Assembly: GCF_963924675.1 (NCBI RefSeq)
Contig: NC_089232.1
Coordinates: forward strand, 29,772,842 to 29,836,841
Length of the DNA stretch: 64,000 nt
Origin: Phocoena phocoena
Taxonomy: Eukaryota > Chordata > Mammalia > Artiodactyla > Phocoenidae
Direction: 5' to 3'
This document shows positions 22,421 through 35,189 of the stretch, piece by piece. Position 1 is the first letter of the stretch. Each line of letters starts with the position of its first letter. The notes under the pieces were generated by a model. It was not told the origin of the DNA. It ran no database searches and saw only the letters and a list, made by a program, of their open reading frames with translations. The translations under genes and the position numbers were made by a program.

Positions 22421-25400
22421 TGGGGCTCCGTACAAAATGAAGATGTAGCGCCCCTTTTTTAGAAATTATTAAGAATTTCAAGGCAGTGAGAGCAGAGCAC
22501 TAAACCAAGCTTGGGGGCCTTCTCAGCAGGCGGTCCCAGGCACAGGTCACCTGCCCATGGAGCTGGCCCTGCAAGGGAGGGACTATGCCTCTCATCCATC
22601 AAGGTGAAGGGCAAGCAGCTGAGAGGCCAGACAGGCACAAAGCCAAAGACAAGAGGAAGAGGCCTGGAGGTGAGCAGGGCAGGCCCCAGGCCCAGAGGAG
22701 GGACACACAGGGTCTCCTCTGGGAACGATGGGGCGTTCACCAGTAGCCAGGCTCCTCCGTGGGGCCCGCGGCCAGGCTCAGCTCTGCGATTCGTGCTCCA
22801 CTGAACGAGCGCTGGCAGGAGCTCAAGTGGGAGAAAGTTGAGGCTGCAGAGGTGGCCGTGGTGGAAACATCTATTTTTACCCTGGCGGGTGGGGAGGCAG
22901 GTCAGCGGTGGCTTTGAGTGTGTCCCGAAGCCACCACCAGGGCCAGTGAGGGCCTGGGCTGGGTCAGCCGTGAGGGAGTAGGGAGGGGGTGGGCAGCCCA
23001 GGGCAGCTGAGAACCATGCAGGGAGCCCACCAAGCAGCACCGGTCAAGCCTGCCTTGGGCCCAGCAACAGGAGAACCTGTGTGGAAGTGGCCCTCCTATC
23101 TCGGCTCTAGCCTCCCTGCCATGTGACAGGGCCTGGTCCCACCCCCATGCCCATTCCTACTTAAGGACCACCACCTGCCTCCCCGCAGGTCCCTGAGGAT
23201 GCTCTGGGCCATCAAAGCTGGGAGGGTAGAAGGAGAAAACAAGGGTTTCAGCTAACTTACCCTGACGGGGCAGACCTGTTCAGGCATCCTCGGTTGGGAG
23301 TGGAAAGTGGGTTGTTCTTTAAATAAGGAGTCGGGCAAAGCCAGTGAGTAAAGCACCGACAGGGGAGTTTGGGACTCTGTGCCAGCCTGGCACACTGCCT
23401 CGGTGGCCCCCACCCAGCTCCTGGGTGAGGCTGGCTAGTCCCCACTGGTGCCCCCAGCAGCCCACCCTGCAAGGTGGATGCTGTGTGCTGAGGTGTTTAT
23501 GTTACATAAACCCAACCACGCTCATCAAGACAATTTGCGGCTCCCCCGAGCAAGGAAAATTCAAGCACCTTTTTATGCCGGGCCAGGCTGGGCTCCCAGC
23601 CACAAACCCTGGATCCACTTCTGACTCCTGGGCTCCCCAGGGCCACTGCCAGCATGGGGGTGGAGGAGGGACACCCCCGCTTGGCTCGCCTCTGCCCGCC
23701 CTGCTGGGCTATCCTGAGGGAGGCAGGTGATGCCCGAGACTGAGCCAGAGAAGGATGTGGTCCCCTCCAGGGGTAGGGGTACCACAACAAGGCCTAGAGA
23801 TGCCACTCACAGCCCCCAGGAGCTGTACTCACCCACTCTGGGCCAGTTCCCTCTCCGTTTACAGACTCTCCCCTAACCTCAGCACCTTCAGTGCCGCCAC
23901 CCAAAGGCCACAGGCCCTATTCCTCAAATACCTCCTTGGTACCACAGCAAACACCTCTGTAGGGTTCCAACCACTTGACATTTGTTATCTGGTTTAATCC
24001 CAGGGCCATCTTCCCTTCCTTCTTCCCTGTCACTCCTTCCAGGTGTGAAGGCTAGGGGCAGAGGTCCTTGGGGCAGGAGCTGCCTTGGAGACTGGGGCAA
24101 GGATGGAGAGGAGAGCTGAAGAGGGTGTCCATCACGCGTGTCCTACCCAGCCCTGGGGAGGAGGAGTGCCGTCTACGTCACTGTCCTGAAGGCCGGGGTC
24201 TTTAGCAGCGTGAAGTGCACAGCCTGTGCAGCCTTCTGAGGAGTGAGGGGCAGATCTGGGCTCCCCCAGAGGCATCGTCCATTCTTTGGAGGTCTTCTGA
24301 GCCGCCCTGAGGCCGTCCCCTAATGAGTCCTGCCTGTTCTCTGGGGCCTAGCAGATTCGGATCTAAGTCATAAAACCACGGCAGCCTGGGCTCAGACAGT
24401 CATGGGAGGAAAGAAGGGCCTGGCTCCAGGCCCCAGCGTGGGGAGGAGGGGAGAAAGGGGGTTGCAGACAAATGGTTTTTACACTTTGAGTTAATGAGGG
24501 TCAGGCAGGGGGACCCCCTGGTAGGAGGGGATAAAATGAGAGGAAAAGTGATGGGGGTGCAAGAGGAGGAGGGGAAAGTGCTCTGGGTGAGGGAGGGAAC
24601 AGAACACTTATACAGCCATAAAATCCTCCTACAGACACGCACACAGAGCACGGGGCAGCCCCACACAAGCTTCCTGAGCCCCGCTGTGTGCCAGGCCTGG
24701 TGCTGGAGGCTGGGGGGCAGGGCTCCCCAAACCCTTTGATATCACTAAAAACTCTGAACGTGCATTCTCAATGTATGGCTATTTATCTCTCCATAAATTA
24801 CATCCATGTACAGCTGCTATGAGTCGACGTCTCAAGGCTCACTCTATGTTTAGGACAAGGTTCACGGGTACAGTCCTAATTTCAACTAGTCCTCTCAATC
24901 TCTCAGTTTGTGTCACTGACTTCTTGTCAGATCTGATTAAGTCCTTGTTGGTTTGGGGTTGTGTTTGTTTCTTTCTTTGTTTTGCTTCCTAACGAACTTG
25001 TCAGGTGAGCCCTTGCTGGGCTGGGAGATGTGTGTATCAGCTCTGTCCGGCATTTCTGCTTTGCATTGCCAGCTTCTCTTCAATCTGCTATTCTTTTCTG
25101 TCTACTTTGTTAGCTTATCTTTAGTCAGAGTGTTTACATGGCAAGAATCTTTCTAAGCCCACTGTCCTTTGTGTGAGGGTTACTTTAGTTAAATCCAGAT
25201 AATGTAATCTGTCAATTCTCTTAACCAGGCTTGCACCAAAAACTAATATACCAAAAACCGATAAACAAGGGTGATGCTACTAATACCCCATGACATAAAA
25301 CCCATGCCCGACTGCCATATGGCATAAGTGGAGTTCAGCATCACTATGAACGTTACATATTAGGCAAGGGTGACAGCTATGATTCTGTAAATATTTTCTT

Positions 25401-25560
25401 CCCACACCCCAGTGAAGTACTGCGTACATCCTGAAGTGTATGGAAACCCACTGGGAGTGGGGGAAGGCACAGAGATGGCGAAGACATTTTATATCCCCTC
25501 AAAGACTTGGCCTAAGGAGAGAGAAGAAAATGTAAAAGAAATATTTAAAAAGTGAGCCTC
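22421..25560. other. No gene supported; several weathered repeats
   Basis: 22425-22510 reads like an old interspersed repeat (AAATTATTAAGAATTTCAAG). 24740-25500 is AT-rich and probably repeat-derived, but unassigned. No protein recognised. Confidence 0.4.
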
Positions 25561-25735
25561 CATCATGTACCACACTCTGTATTCCTGGCCTCTGGACCTC
25601 ACAGGAACTCTCTAAAGGGGGTATGATGACTCCACATTTGGTGGGGGGAACAAGCCTGCCCCAGGCCTCACAGATGGTGGTGGGTGGATCCTGAGAGCTG
25701 GGAGTCAAGCTCAGGCTGACCCCAGTAACTGCTGT
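25560..25735 (-). repeat. MIR relic
   Basis: Pattern CACAGGAACTCTCTAAAGGG, then CCTCACAGATGGTGG and GAGTCAAGCTCAGGCTGACC, consistent with complement MIR. Diverged. Confidence 0.45.
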
Positions 25736-26389
25736 GATGGTGAGCAGGGGGTGTGAAGGCTCCAAGGGAGACACAAACCATGACGGCAAAGGCTCTGAGC
25801 CTGGCCTGGTGGAGAAACCAGAGGCAGCTTCGTGGAGGAGGCGAGAGGGGTTTTCCCCATCAGTGGTACTCAGACAGCCTCACTTACCCATACCACCTCT
25901 TTGCTCCCCTGGGGGTCCTCAGCTTTCCCACCACCACTACCCCGCAGCTTTCCCGCAATGCTCCAGAGCACTAGCAGCCCGCAGACTCTCAGGACCTTCA
26001 CCTCGGGGCGGGAGATCCTGAGCTCCCATCCCCCTCCCTGCTCTAGGATTCAGTTCCCCTACAACCCTCCCGCCACTCCCCGCCCCAGGCCTATTGCTGG
26101 CAGGCTAGAGGGCCAGAGTTTCCTTCCTGCAGAAGCAGCGCTGTTTGTGGACAACGGTAGGGAAAACAGTTTCTTTAGTTAAATCCTATCTCCTCAGTCT
26201 TCTCAGTGATTCAGCCTTAGCTTGGGGATGGCTGAGAGACCTAAGGGGTCCCTAACCTCAAGAAGGAAGCAGGGACCCACCTGTACTGCCCAGACCCCTG
26301 TCCTGACCTCTGGCATCCAGAGGCATCTTACCCTGCCTCATATCTCAAGAACTTTCTAGACACTTCAAAGAGCCTCCTAGAATGGCTGG
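25736..26389. other. No gene seen
   Basis: Ordinary GC-moderate sequence without recognised features. Confidence 0.45.
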
Positions 26390-26439
26390 GGAAAAGGCCT
26401 GTGGACAAGATGCTCAAACAAAAGCGTGGCAGGGGTGGG

Positions 26440-26825
26440 GCGTGCAGGGGGGAACTACCTAAAAGTCCATCAGCAGAGGCCTCGTTAAATAAACCGTGGC
26501 TTATCCAGATGATAGACAATTATGGAGCCATAAAACCATGTGGTAGAGGCGCACTCAGCGATGCGGATGTATATTCACAGTATAGTGGTTGCAAACCACT
26601 ATAAACAGTGAGGTCATAGTTTTTAAAAATACATATATTTTATACTCACATGGAAAATTCTAGAGATACCCAAGTGCCAACAGTGGTTCTTTCTGGGTAA
26701 TGGGATTAGTTAGTGGCTCTTTTATACTCTTCCTTTTGCTAGCTGTTTTCTCAGATTTCTATAATGAACGTATATCACTTCTGTAATAAGACAAAAACCA
26801 ATAAAAACTATTTTTAAAAATAAAA
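26440..26825 (+). repeat. L1 LINE 3' fragment
   Basis: AAATAAACCGTGGCTTATCC, then TTATGGAGCCATAAAACCAT, and a TTCTATAATGAACGTATATC end with an A-rich tail near 26800. This is the usual 3' region of old L1 copies. Confidence 0.6.
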
Positions 26826-27134
26826 TAGTCACCCTTGCCCATCTGGAAATAGCGTGTTGCCTGAATCGGCAGCGGGGCTTAGAGTGGGCAGTGAAGAGTG
26901 TGGATGCTAGGAAGCATTTCCCCGAGCTGCCAACCATGGGAAAGAAGACAGCTGGGGGTCTGTGTCACAGCCAGCCTAGTGGCTGAGGTGCCCCATCAGT
27001 CCCGGCAACGGCAGCACACGGAGCGACAGGGATGAACTGCGATGACATTGCTGAGAACAGAAGGAGTTCCAGATGAGCCGTATGGGGGATGGTGGCCAAC
27101 TCCCAAGCAGTGGCCAGTGTGAGCAGGGCAGCAA

Positions 27135-27475
27135 GCCAAGCTCGGTCGTACCTCAGAGCCTTTGCACTTGCTCTGCCCTCTGTCCGGAACGCTCTCACCC
27201 AGGCTTTGCCTGCTTGCTCTCTCACATCTGCCGGTGTCACATTTTCAGAGGGCTTCTCCTCAACCTTTTGGAGAAAGGTCACTCCCCACCCACTGTCCTT
27301 TCTATCTCATCCCCTTGCTTTATTTTTCCTCCTGGCATTCACTTATTACTACCTGAAACACTTCCTTGTCTGGCTCCCCGACTGAAAGCTTTCACAAGGG
27401 CAAGAATTCTGTGTTTAGAACAGAGCCTGGGCATGACAGGCGCTCAAAAAATACTTGCTGAGTGAATGGAAAACT
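27135..27475 (+). repeat. L2 LINE 3' fragment
   Basis: CTCAGAGCCTTTGCACTTGC, then TCCGGAACGCTCTCACCCAG, ATTACTACCTGAAACACTTC and AGCCTGGGCATGACAGGCGC, ending TACTTGCTGAGTGAATG. A clear forward L2 3' end. Confidence 0.8.
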
Positions 27476-27624
27476 TTGCAGTGTCAGGGCTACACCTCCA
27501 CACACAATCGCCCTCACCTCATCCTGCCTTCCATGCCCCCAACACCAGGCAGGGGCTCTGGGTCTGGTCAGGACATCACCAGCTGTGAGACGGGGGTTGG
27601 CTGGGTCTGGAGAGGGGAACAGAC

Positions 27625-27805
27625 AGCAAGGACTCTGGAGTCACCATGGCTGGCTTTACCTTCCCTTAACAGCTGTGTGGCCTCCCTGAGTCTCCGTTTC
27701 CTTGTCTCTAAAATGAAGCTCCAAATAGCTACCTTCCACAGGGGAGGATGAAAGGTGACAACGCGCCTAGCACAGCGCCTGACACGCGGTGGGCACTCAG
27801 TAGCC
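27625..27805 (+). repeat. MIR SINE relic
   Basis: AACAGCTGTGTGGCCTCC, TGAGTCTCCGTTTCCTTGTC, TCTAAAATGAAG, and a CAGCGCCTGACACGCGGTGG tail. Confidence 0.7.
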
Positions 27806-28105
27806 AAGGGTTCCTCTCTGACCAGCCTCCAACTTCATCCTCAGCCCTGGACCGAGCAACTCGGAGGCCGGGAAGACCTGGATCTGCCTAGGAGGCCCCT
27901 GCTCCCCCGCCTTGATGGGAACAGGAAAGCAGAGCAGCAGGTGCCTCTGGAGACCCTGAACTGGCGAGACGTGAGTCTCAGGCATCCGAGGCAGCCTGAC
28001 TGGGTACCAGCGGGAGCCCCCCTGCTCTAAAGCCCTGGGGGAAGGCTGGCACTGGGGGCTCTTCCAGGGCTGGCCAGGAGCTCACAGAGCCAGCGCTCGC
28101 TTGTG

Positions 28106-28108
28106 CTC

Positions 28109-28154
<46 letters not shown>
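28106..28154 (+). repeat. (TC)n microsatellite
   Basis: About 24 TC units with one CCC interruption. Homopurine on the minus strand. Confidence 0.95.
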
Positions 28155-28159
<5 letters not shown>

Positions 28160-28176
28160 CTCTGTTCCTGTCGTGC

Positions 28177-28183
<7 letters not shown>

Positions 28184-28225
<42 letters not shown>
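28184..28225 (+). repeat. (CA)n microsatellite
   Basis: About 21 CA units, 30 bp after the TC tract, so the two form a compound microsatellite. Confidence 0.95.
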
Positions 28226-28227
<2 letters not shown>

Positions 28228-29699
28228 CCTGTCCTATTCTCTGTGGTGGAGGTGTTCCCTCAGGCCCATTTTTCTCATTCTTCTGGCAGCCTGAGCCTAA
28301 CTGTGAAAATCCAGCTCTGCTTGGCCAGGCCTAGGTTATGTAAAAGGCCCCAGAGGCCCGGGGAAAAGGCAGGCAGAGCCCCCACCTCCAGCCAGAGGCC
28401 TGCCCCTCCAGGCCTCTTCCTGCAGGCCCCCTTGGCTCCCCTTCAGGTCTCTCTGTTCAGGGTCACCAGGACCGTTCCTACTTCCCCCACCTCCCTCCCA
28501 GCCTCAGAATCCCCAAGTGCCCACTCACAGCACCCCCTTTCAAACTCGAATCTCTGCCAGCTCATCCACCCTCTTCAAACTAGCCTCACCTGACCTTTTT
28601 TGGGAATTCTTGTGGGACCCAAAGCGCCCAGTTTCCCCAATCCCAGTAGTCCCCTTTAAGTAACTCAATTCCCCTCCCTGCCTCTGAAAGAATGAGAAGG
28701 CAGCTGACACAGAGGACCAAGCCTCAATCAGAGAGGGGATGCACTTCGCTCTCAGCCTGGAGCAGACAGGAATGCTCAAACCTTCCGCAGCCCAAGTGAA
28801 GGGTATGGCCAGGGAGAGGATGCCACATTTTCCCCGAGTAGTCTTCTCAAGGGGCACTCAGATGAGACGCTCTCAGGCTGAGATCCCTGAACCCCTGATT
28901 GTATGTGTCTGAGGGAGGTGGGTCCAGCTCCAAGGGGAGACCCTCATTAGCAGAGCTCAGAGAGGGCTGTACAAGCATTAAAGCCAGTAGGCAAGTGTTC
29001 AGGGAGCCTGCATCCGCCCACAAGCAGACCTGTGCCGGAAGCCAAATCACCATGAGAAGTTTGCCTGAGAGGGGGAGGGGTGAGGGGAAAAGTCAGGGTT
29101 TCATGGCCGCAGGCCCCAATAGCCGTGGGAGATAGAAATCCTTGCCAAGGGGTCCCCCAGCCAAGTCTCTGTCCCCAGGACACAATCAAGGTGTCTCACC
29201 TTTCTCTCCCAGGGTGGGTGGACACATGCGCCACCACGGTTTGCCAGGCCCTGGGACCAGTCGCCTCATTAGGGAGCGTTTGCCAGCCTGTGCTCTGATC
29301 CCACATGCGGTCATTTCCTCACTCAGGTCTCAGAGGGCAGCTCTGCTTCTGCCAGGTCCACGTTCTTGGATGGCACCTCACTGCTGCCCCAAAGCTCTGT
29401 CGGTGTGTGGTATCCAGGAACGGCTGTAACTCTTTCCTGGATCCCGGACAGCAAGGAAGGGGGATGAGGGTTCGGATCAAGAGGGTCCCCTGCCCTGCCC
29501 CATTTTCCAGGCCCAGCCACGTCCGCACTTGTCCCCTCATTTCAGTAGCTGGCAGAGAGTTATAACTGAATTTGCAGTCAGGCTGAGAATGAAAAAGAAA
29601 ACCCTTTACATGTCTGGGATTAATTTATCCCTGACGATGGCCACATTCACACGCTCTTTTCTGCTTAGGTTTCCAGAGTGTATTCCGGCCAAAAATGTG
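28226..29699. other. No gene seen
   Basis: No repeat family or gene recognised. 29560-29690 is AT-richer than its neighbours and looks unique. Confidence 0.4.
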
Positions 29700-29742
29700 A
29701 AACACACACGCACAGACGCACGCACACACACACAGCAACACG
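29700..29742 (+). repeat. Imperfect (CA)n
   Basis: ACACACACGCACAGACGCAC and further CA units, interrupted by CG and GA. Confidence 0.8.
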
Positions 29743-31264
29743 TGTGCCCTGAGCGCACACGCGTGCGCCTGTGACTATGCCTGCATTTGTGACTGCGTCC
29801 CAGAGAGCGTGGTGCTTCCTTGCGTGGGTCTGAGCGTAACTGGCCTTGACCATCTGCATGAGGGGGTCTGTATGGGGCAGGGGCATTCTCCAGTGTGCAC
29901 CTCTGTAGGGATCCCCATTCTGGTCATTGGTGGGCGACTGTCACCCAGCCCACCCCAAGGTGGCACGCAGAATAGCTGCTCTCCAGGAAAGGAAAGCCCA
30001 GACGTGGTGGCTGAGACAGTCATGTGGTGGGTGCTGCCTGTGTGGCAGGACAGCTGCATGGTTTCTCTCCCTCCTTTCCCACATCCAGAGAGCAGCAAGC
30101 CCCATCCTTCCCGGGCAAAGAAATGGGGCCACTGTCCCCCTTACACTGGAGGAGTCCCCCAGAGAGGGGAGACCCCCCCCACACCTGCCTTGTCTTCTTC
30201 TTTAGCACTCTCCCTCGTCCCAACACCCCGGCAGCTCAGAGCTCCTTTTCAAAGGAAATCGAGTATTCACTATATGTCAGCCACTGTGTATCATCTCAGG
30301 AAAGGCTCCTGGGGGCCCCAGGGGTCTCCTGAGCCTGCAGGGGGAAGAGGCAACCAGGCTCCGGCCCCAGGCTCGTGATGGAAACAGGTAGAGCCAGCCA
30401 GGGAGCTGAACCAACCACAGCGCCCCACTCCACCCCACCCCAAACACACCCCGGCCAGCCCTGCAGAGTGAAGGGGAATGGAGCCCAGGGTAACCGATGG
30501 AGCTTACAGGGATCTAATGGGTTACCAGGAAAATATGATGTGAGGCTTCCCCAACTGGATTTGGAGTGGCCAACCCAGGGGCGTAGCCTCTCTCTTCCTC
30601 CTGTATTCTGTGTCTAACCGAATAAGCTTGGGAGCCAGTGGGGAGGGCAGAAGGGAGCCGGCTCTGGAGGAATGAGAGGAGCTGAGGCCATGCTCCACCC
30701 AGTACTTGCATGAAAGGTTCTGGTCCCTTTCTTGTCCCTGCTGCACATTCTTCCTGTGTGTCTGTCTCCGTCTCTGTCCCTCACCATGAATCTATCTCTC
30801 TCGTCATCTGTCTCATCCACTGTCTCTCTTTTACACATGCGTGTGCACTCACACACACACAGACACGGACACACACACACACACCGTGAAAAACCGAGAC
30901 CAAAATAAAGGCAGAGAAACAGCATGAAATCCACACTGGGCCAAGCCACAGGGCACAGAAGCTGCAGCTAGTTGTCTCCAGAGGACGGGATGGAACAGCA
31001 GCAGCAAAGGGGGAAGGAGGGAGAGGGAGGTTCCCACTCCACTTGTGGGAATCTCAGCCACCATTTAAGGGCCAGCCTGGCGGGCGAACCCTGGCCCTTA
31101 CCCTGTTCTCATCCGCAATAAAAAAATGTTTCCTGGGCTGTCCCCACATCCCAGGCAGGGGATGCCCACCTGGCTCCCCTGGAAACGCCCTAGTCTTGCA
31201 TTTATGAAACACGTGGAGAGAGGATTGAGACAAGTTTGCGTTGCCTGGGGGCGGAGGCAACGGG
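29743..31264. other. No gene seen; imperfect (CA)n at 30848-30884
   Basis: The CA tract is interrupted by GACACGGA. Flanking 30750-30840 is TCTGTCTC-rich. No coding features. Confidence 0.5.
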
Positions 31265-31500
31265 GAGCTGAGTATTCTGCGTATGAAAGGCTTTTATGAA
31301 ATTTTACTGAACCATTTTTTTAACGGATGAGAATGATTCTCCACCTTGCAAAAGAATAGGTCTCAAATGTTGAACGCTGACTGAATTTCAGAACACGAAA
31401 ATCCAATTTGTGATGGCTCGGAGGGCCTGCCTATTTAAAGAGGGGATGCAATGAAACACTTAGTGAAGTCCCTTTAGTGAAGGAAGCAGACATGTCATTA
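31265..31500. other. AT-richer unique patch (function unknown)
   Basis: Not recognised as any repeat, and distinct in composition from flanking GC-rich DNA. It holds short motifs such as TATTTAAAG and ATTTTACTGA. It could be a conserved non-coding element, but nothing here proves that. Confidence 0.2.
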
Positions 31501-31579
31501 AGGACTGAGATGTGATTTCCGCGTTGGAGGCACAGAGTAGGGGTCAGGGGAGGCGGGGACAGTCAAGCGTGCCGGGCTT

Positions 31580-32545
31580 CAGTGGTGGACGGGCATCAGG
31601 ACAGGTCAGAGGAAACCTCCCAGAGGAAGGGGCCACACTGAGGCCTGAGCCACGGGCCAAGGCCAGGCTTGCTCAGCATTCCACTCGGTAGAGCAGAGGG
31701 AAAAGCGACAGGTGAGGCAAGAAAGATGGCAGAATTGGCCTCTGAGGACCCAGGGCCAGCATGGCTGACCTCCCTTGTGAGGATGGGATCTGGGACGAGG
31801 GGACCACAGCTGGGTCCAGGGCTGACTGCCTGCGGACAGTGAACTGAGGTGTGGCGAGGGGGAAGGCTGACGGAGTGTTACCTGCATTCCGATGACTGGC
31901 CTGCTTGGGGGCCTGATCGTAACTGGAAGGGATGGCGTTGGGAAGAAAAGTAGCTCGATCCAGAGAGATTCAAGAGGCAGAATTTGTGGGATCTGCCGAT
32001 GTCTTGGATACAGGCTAAGGAGGAGGTAAGACTCAAGGATGCCTCCCACACATTCAGCTCCAGCGACTGGGTCGATGGAGGGAACAACAGGGCAGGAGCT
32101 GTTCTCATGGGGTGGAGGATAGAGATGTTGAGTGGGGATGGGAGGCGGGGGTTGCGTTTGCAGAGCTGGTAAGTCACCCTGGGGGGAGATGCCCACTGGG
32201 TAAGCAGCTGGATAGCATGGCTGCAGCACAGGGGAAAAAATGGGGCTAGAGGTAGGGATTCCAGGGTCAGTAGCCTCTAGAGAACAACCAAAGCCACAGG
32301 AGTGGGTGAGGCTGCTGAGGAGATGCAGAGTAAGAAGAGAGGGCCAGGCCAAGGGCCCTGGGGAACACTATAGACCAATCAGAGAAGGCAGGGCCAGACA
32401 GAAAAGAGGAATATTGGGCAACTGTGGTGCCATGGAAGCCAAAAACCGAAAGTGTATTAAGGAGCAGAGAACGTTCAGTGCTGCCAGCTGCTGCAGGGTC
32501 GGAGGATCGGCGTCCACAGATTTAGCAACCAGGGTAGGTGGGGTC
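31580..32545 (-). repeat. L2 LINE relic
   Basis: Complement L2 wording: GACTCAAGGATGCCTCCCAC near 32030, CAGCGACTGGGTCGATGG near 32062, and GCCCTGGGGAACACTATAGA near 32355. The 248-codon minus-strand open frame over this stretch is repeat-derived. Confidence 0.6.
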
Positions 32546-32779
32546 CTGGTGTGAATTAGAGAAAGGTGCCCCTTCCTCAAGGTAGTTTACTTCTTTCAGA
32601 AAACTGTAACACACTGATTTTATTAGAACAAAACCCTTTACTGCCATCTGCGGGAAAACTGTTATAATAAAGAATAAACCCATGATGTCTTAGATGTGGT
32701 GCCTGTACACAGCGCCCTGGTTATTGGCGACTGCAGTGAAAACAGTAGAATGAAATCTACCAACAAGGATGCTTTGAGC

Positions 32780-33215
32780 TATGGGTAGCACACTACCCAA
32801 CCGAAGATGGCTTAAACCATAAGGAATTTATGATTCCACATAACAAGACCTCTGGAAGTAGGGAAGTTCCAGAGTTGGTTCTTTCTCAGTAGCTTCCTGG
32901 AGAATCAGGTTCTTGCCATCCTCTGATCGACTCTCTTCCTCAGGCTTGTGCCCTCATGATCACAAGATGGCAGCCATGGCTCCAGACATTACGTTTTTTC
33001 CACAGGAAGAAAAGGCAAAAGATGAAGATGTGTCTCCTTGTGTGTCCTTTGTTATTGGGGATAAAACCTTCCTAGAAACTTTTCAAGCACCCTCCTCACC
33101 CGTAACCATCACCACCCTCCCCTCACATCTCATTGGCCATAAATGAGTCACATGCCTCTTCCTAAACCAATCACCGTCAAGGGTAATGGCTTTACTATGG
33201 TTGGCTTGATCTCAT
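32780..33215 (+). repeat. Old interspersed repeat, family unassigned
   Basis: Includes CCACATAACAAGACCTCTGG, GTGCCCTCATGATCACAAGA, TGGCAGCCATGGCTCCAGAC and CATCTCATTGGCCATAAATG. This is familiar mammalian repeat text. It may be an LTR, but I cannot fix the family. Confidence 0.5.
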
Positions 33216-33664
33216 AAGACACCTTCCCCGAGGGCTGGGGCAGGGCTCTTTTCTCGGCACAGTGCCACAGGGAAAGAGAGAGGAGATGGCTGTTGGAGAA
33301 GACAACCCACTGAGTCAGCCACAGGGGTGAAGTCAGACCACAGTGGGTTGAGGAGTGAGTGCAAGGTAAGGGCATGGAGACGGCAAGTGTAAATGATGCT
33401 TTCTAGAACTTTGTGAAGAGAGGAGAGACCATATTAGTAGGGAGACATGGAGGACAGGAAGGGTATTTTGATGGTGCCCTAAAGATGTCTGAACTTTCTC
33501 GTCCAAAACGGACTTCATGAATGGTCCCACCACTCATAAAGCCAGGCAAGTGGGAGTCATTTGGAATTCATCTCCCATCCCACCACCCCACCGCCCCACC
33601 CCAGCCCTAACCAGTCAATCCCCCAGGCCTCTTAGTTCTATCTGCTCAGGTCTCTGCCGTCCAC

Positions 33665-33895
33665 GATCTCTATGCCAGAGTTTCCAAGAGCAGCACTACC
33701 AGATCTTCGGACTGGATAATTTGGGGTGGGAGGGTGTGTCCTGTGCACTGAGGGATGTTTAGTAGCTCCTGGATGCCAGTAGCACCCACCCTCAGCCCCT
33801 CCACCCCAAGCCAGGACCATAAAAACTGGCTCCAGACATTGTCAAATGTGACCTGGGGGGCAAAAATCGGCCCTGGTTGAGAACCACGGCTCTGT
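33665..33895 (+). repeat. hAT-Charlie-type relic
   Basis: GGACTGGATAATTTGGGGTG, GGGATGTTTAGTAGCTCCTG, GATGCCAGTAGCACCCACCC, and an end reading CCTGGTTGAGAACCACGG, the typical terminal sequence of small Charlie elements. Confidence 0.65.
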
Positions 33896-33909
33896 GCCCT
33901 GTGGAGATT

Positions 33910-34820
33910 CTTACAGATCTTTGAACCATTTCTGGTCAGTCTTTGCTCTCTCTACTGTCTTTTCCATCCTCTGCCCTTAACCCTGTAACCCTTGCCCATC
34001 AGTGTCTATCTACTTGTCTCCCTCTGCTACTCAGTTGTGAGCTCTGGGAGAACAGGAACCATGTTTATCCTTTTCAGCATTGTATCTCTAGAGCCTAGCA
34101 CCTTGTCTGGTACACAGATTCTCTCCGTGTGTGTGTGTGTATGTATTTCTTAAATGAATGAATGAGTGAATGAATGAATGAATGATTCCTGCCCTGCTTT
34201 TCAGAGTTGGCTCCTGGACTAATGGACCAGCCTTCTAGAATGGCCCTCTGCAACTGGCCAACTGTTCTTCACCACTTGTGATCATAGACCCTATTGCAGA
34301 ATTGGGTGAGATCACTGGACCCTCACCCTCTCGAAATCCATGAGGCGTATACAACCTGAAGCCCCACCATGTGCTCCCAGAAGACTCCTGTCTCCCAAGA
34401 TAAGAACTAAGAAACCATACCTCTGATCAAGGCCAGTCCAGCTTTAAGTCTTTCCTCTTCTTCTTCCTTACCTCCAGAATGAAGTTCAAACTCTTCAGCC
34501 GCAGATACAGGCCGTTCAACACCCAGCCTTGCCCTGAAGAAGCCAGGCTCTCTGACAGCCGGAGATTGGTCTCTATCCCAGCTGCTCAGCACAGCTTTCC
34601 CTTCTTAGCCACCGGGCCAGTCTGATGCTCCACTCAGATGACATCCCTTCCCTGCCCCAGGGTGTCCCTTCTCTGATACTCTCACAAGCGTTCAAATAAG
34701 CATGGTTTCCTGATCCACCTTTCCCCCCATGCTGGGAGCTATGGAAGGCCAGGAGTCACATGTAACTCACTGCTGTATCCTCTAGGGCTGCCATGTGGAG
34801 TCTCTCAATAAACATGTGCT
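33910..34820 (+). repeat. L2 LINE relics (several pieces) with (TGAA)n
   Basis: Pieces at 33940-34115 (GTGAGCTCTGGGAGAACAGG, TCTAGAGCCTAGCACCTTGT), 34470-34545 and 34610-34815 (TCTCTCAATAAACATGTGCT). A short TGAA-type repeat lies at about 34153-34187. Confidence 0.65.
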
Positions 34821-35189
34821 GGACAGGGTATCTCCTCACCATCCGTTCCTCATTCTCCCTGAGTTTTGCTTGGTGGCCTACATGGTTCCAGGGAGCAGTT
34901 TTAACCCCAACCCTAGCCTGACAAGGGCGGAGCAGAGAGAGAACGCAAAGTCTTGGTGACCTAACTGAGGAGGTGAATCAGCCCTCACCTGAAGCCAATC
35001 CCTCTGAAAATTTCATTTCTGTAAAGCCATTATATTCCCTTTACTAGTTTAAATAACGTTTCCTATGATCTGCAACCCAAAGCAGCAAGATTAAAGGAAA
35101 AAGTTAATAAGTGGGCACAATGTACCCCCAAACTCATTTAACCCAGCTGATACTTGCACAGTATGTATTTATTTCCTCCAGTGTTCTTG

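Noticed and set aside
28101..28593. Open frames with Thr-His or Ser-Leu runs
   Set aside because: Translations of (CA)n and (TC)n microsatellites.
31606..32352. 248-codon open frame on the minus strand
   Set aside because: Falls on an L2 relic. The translation has no protein-like features.
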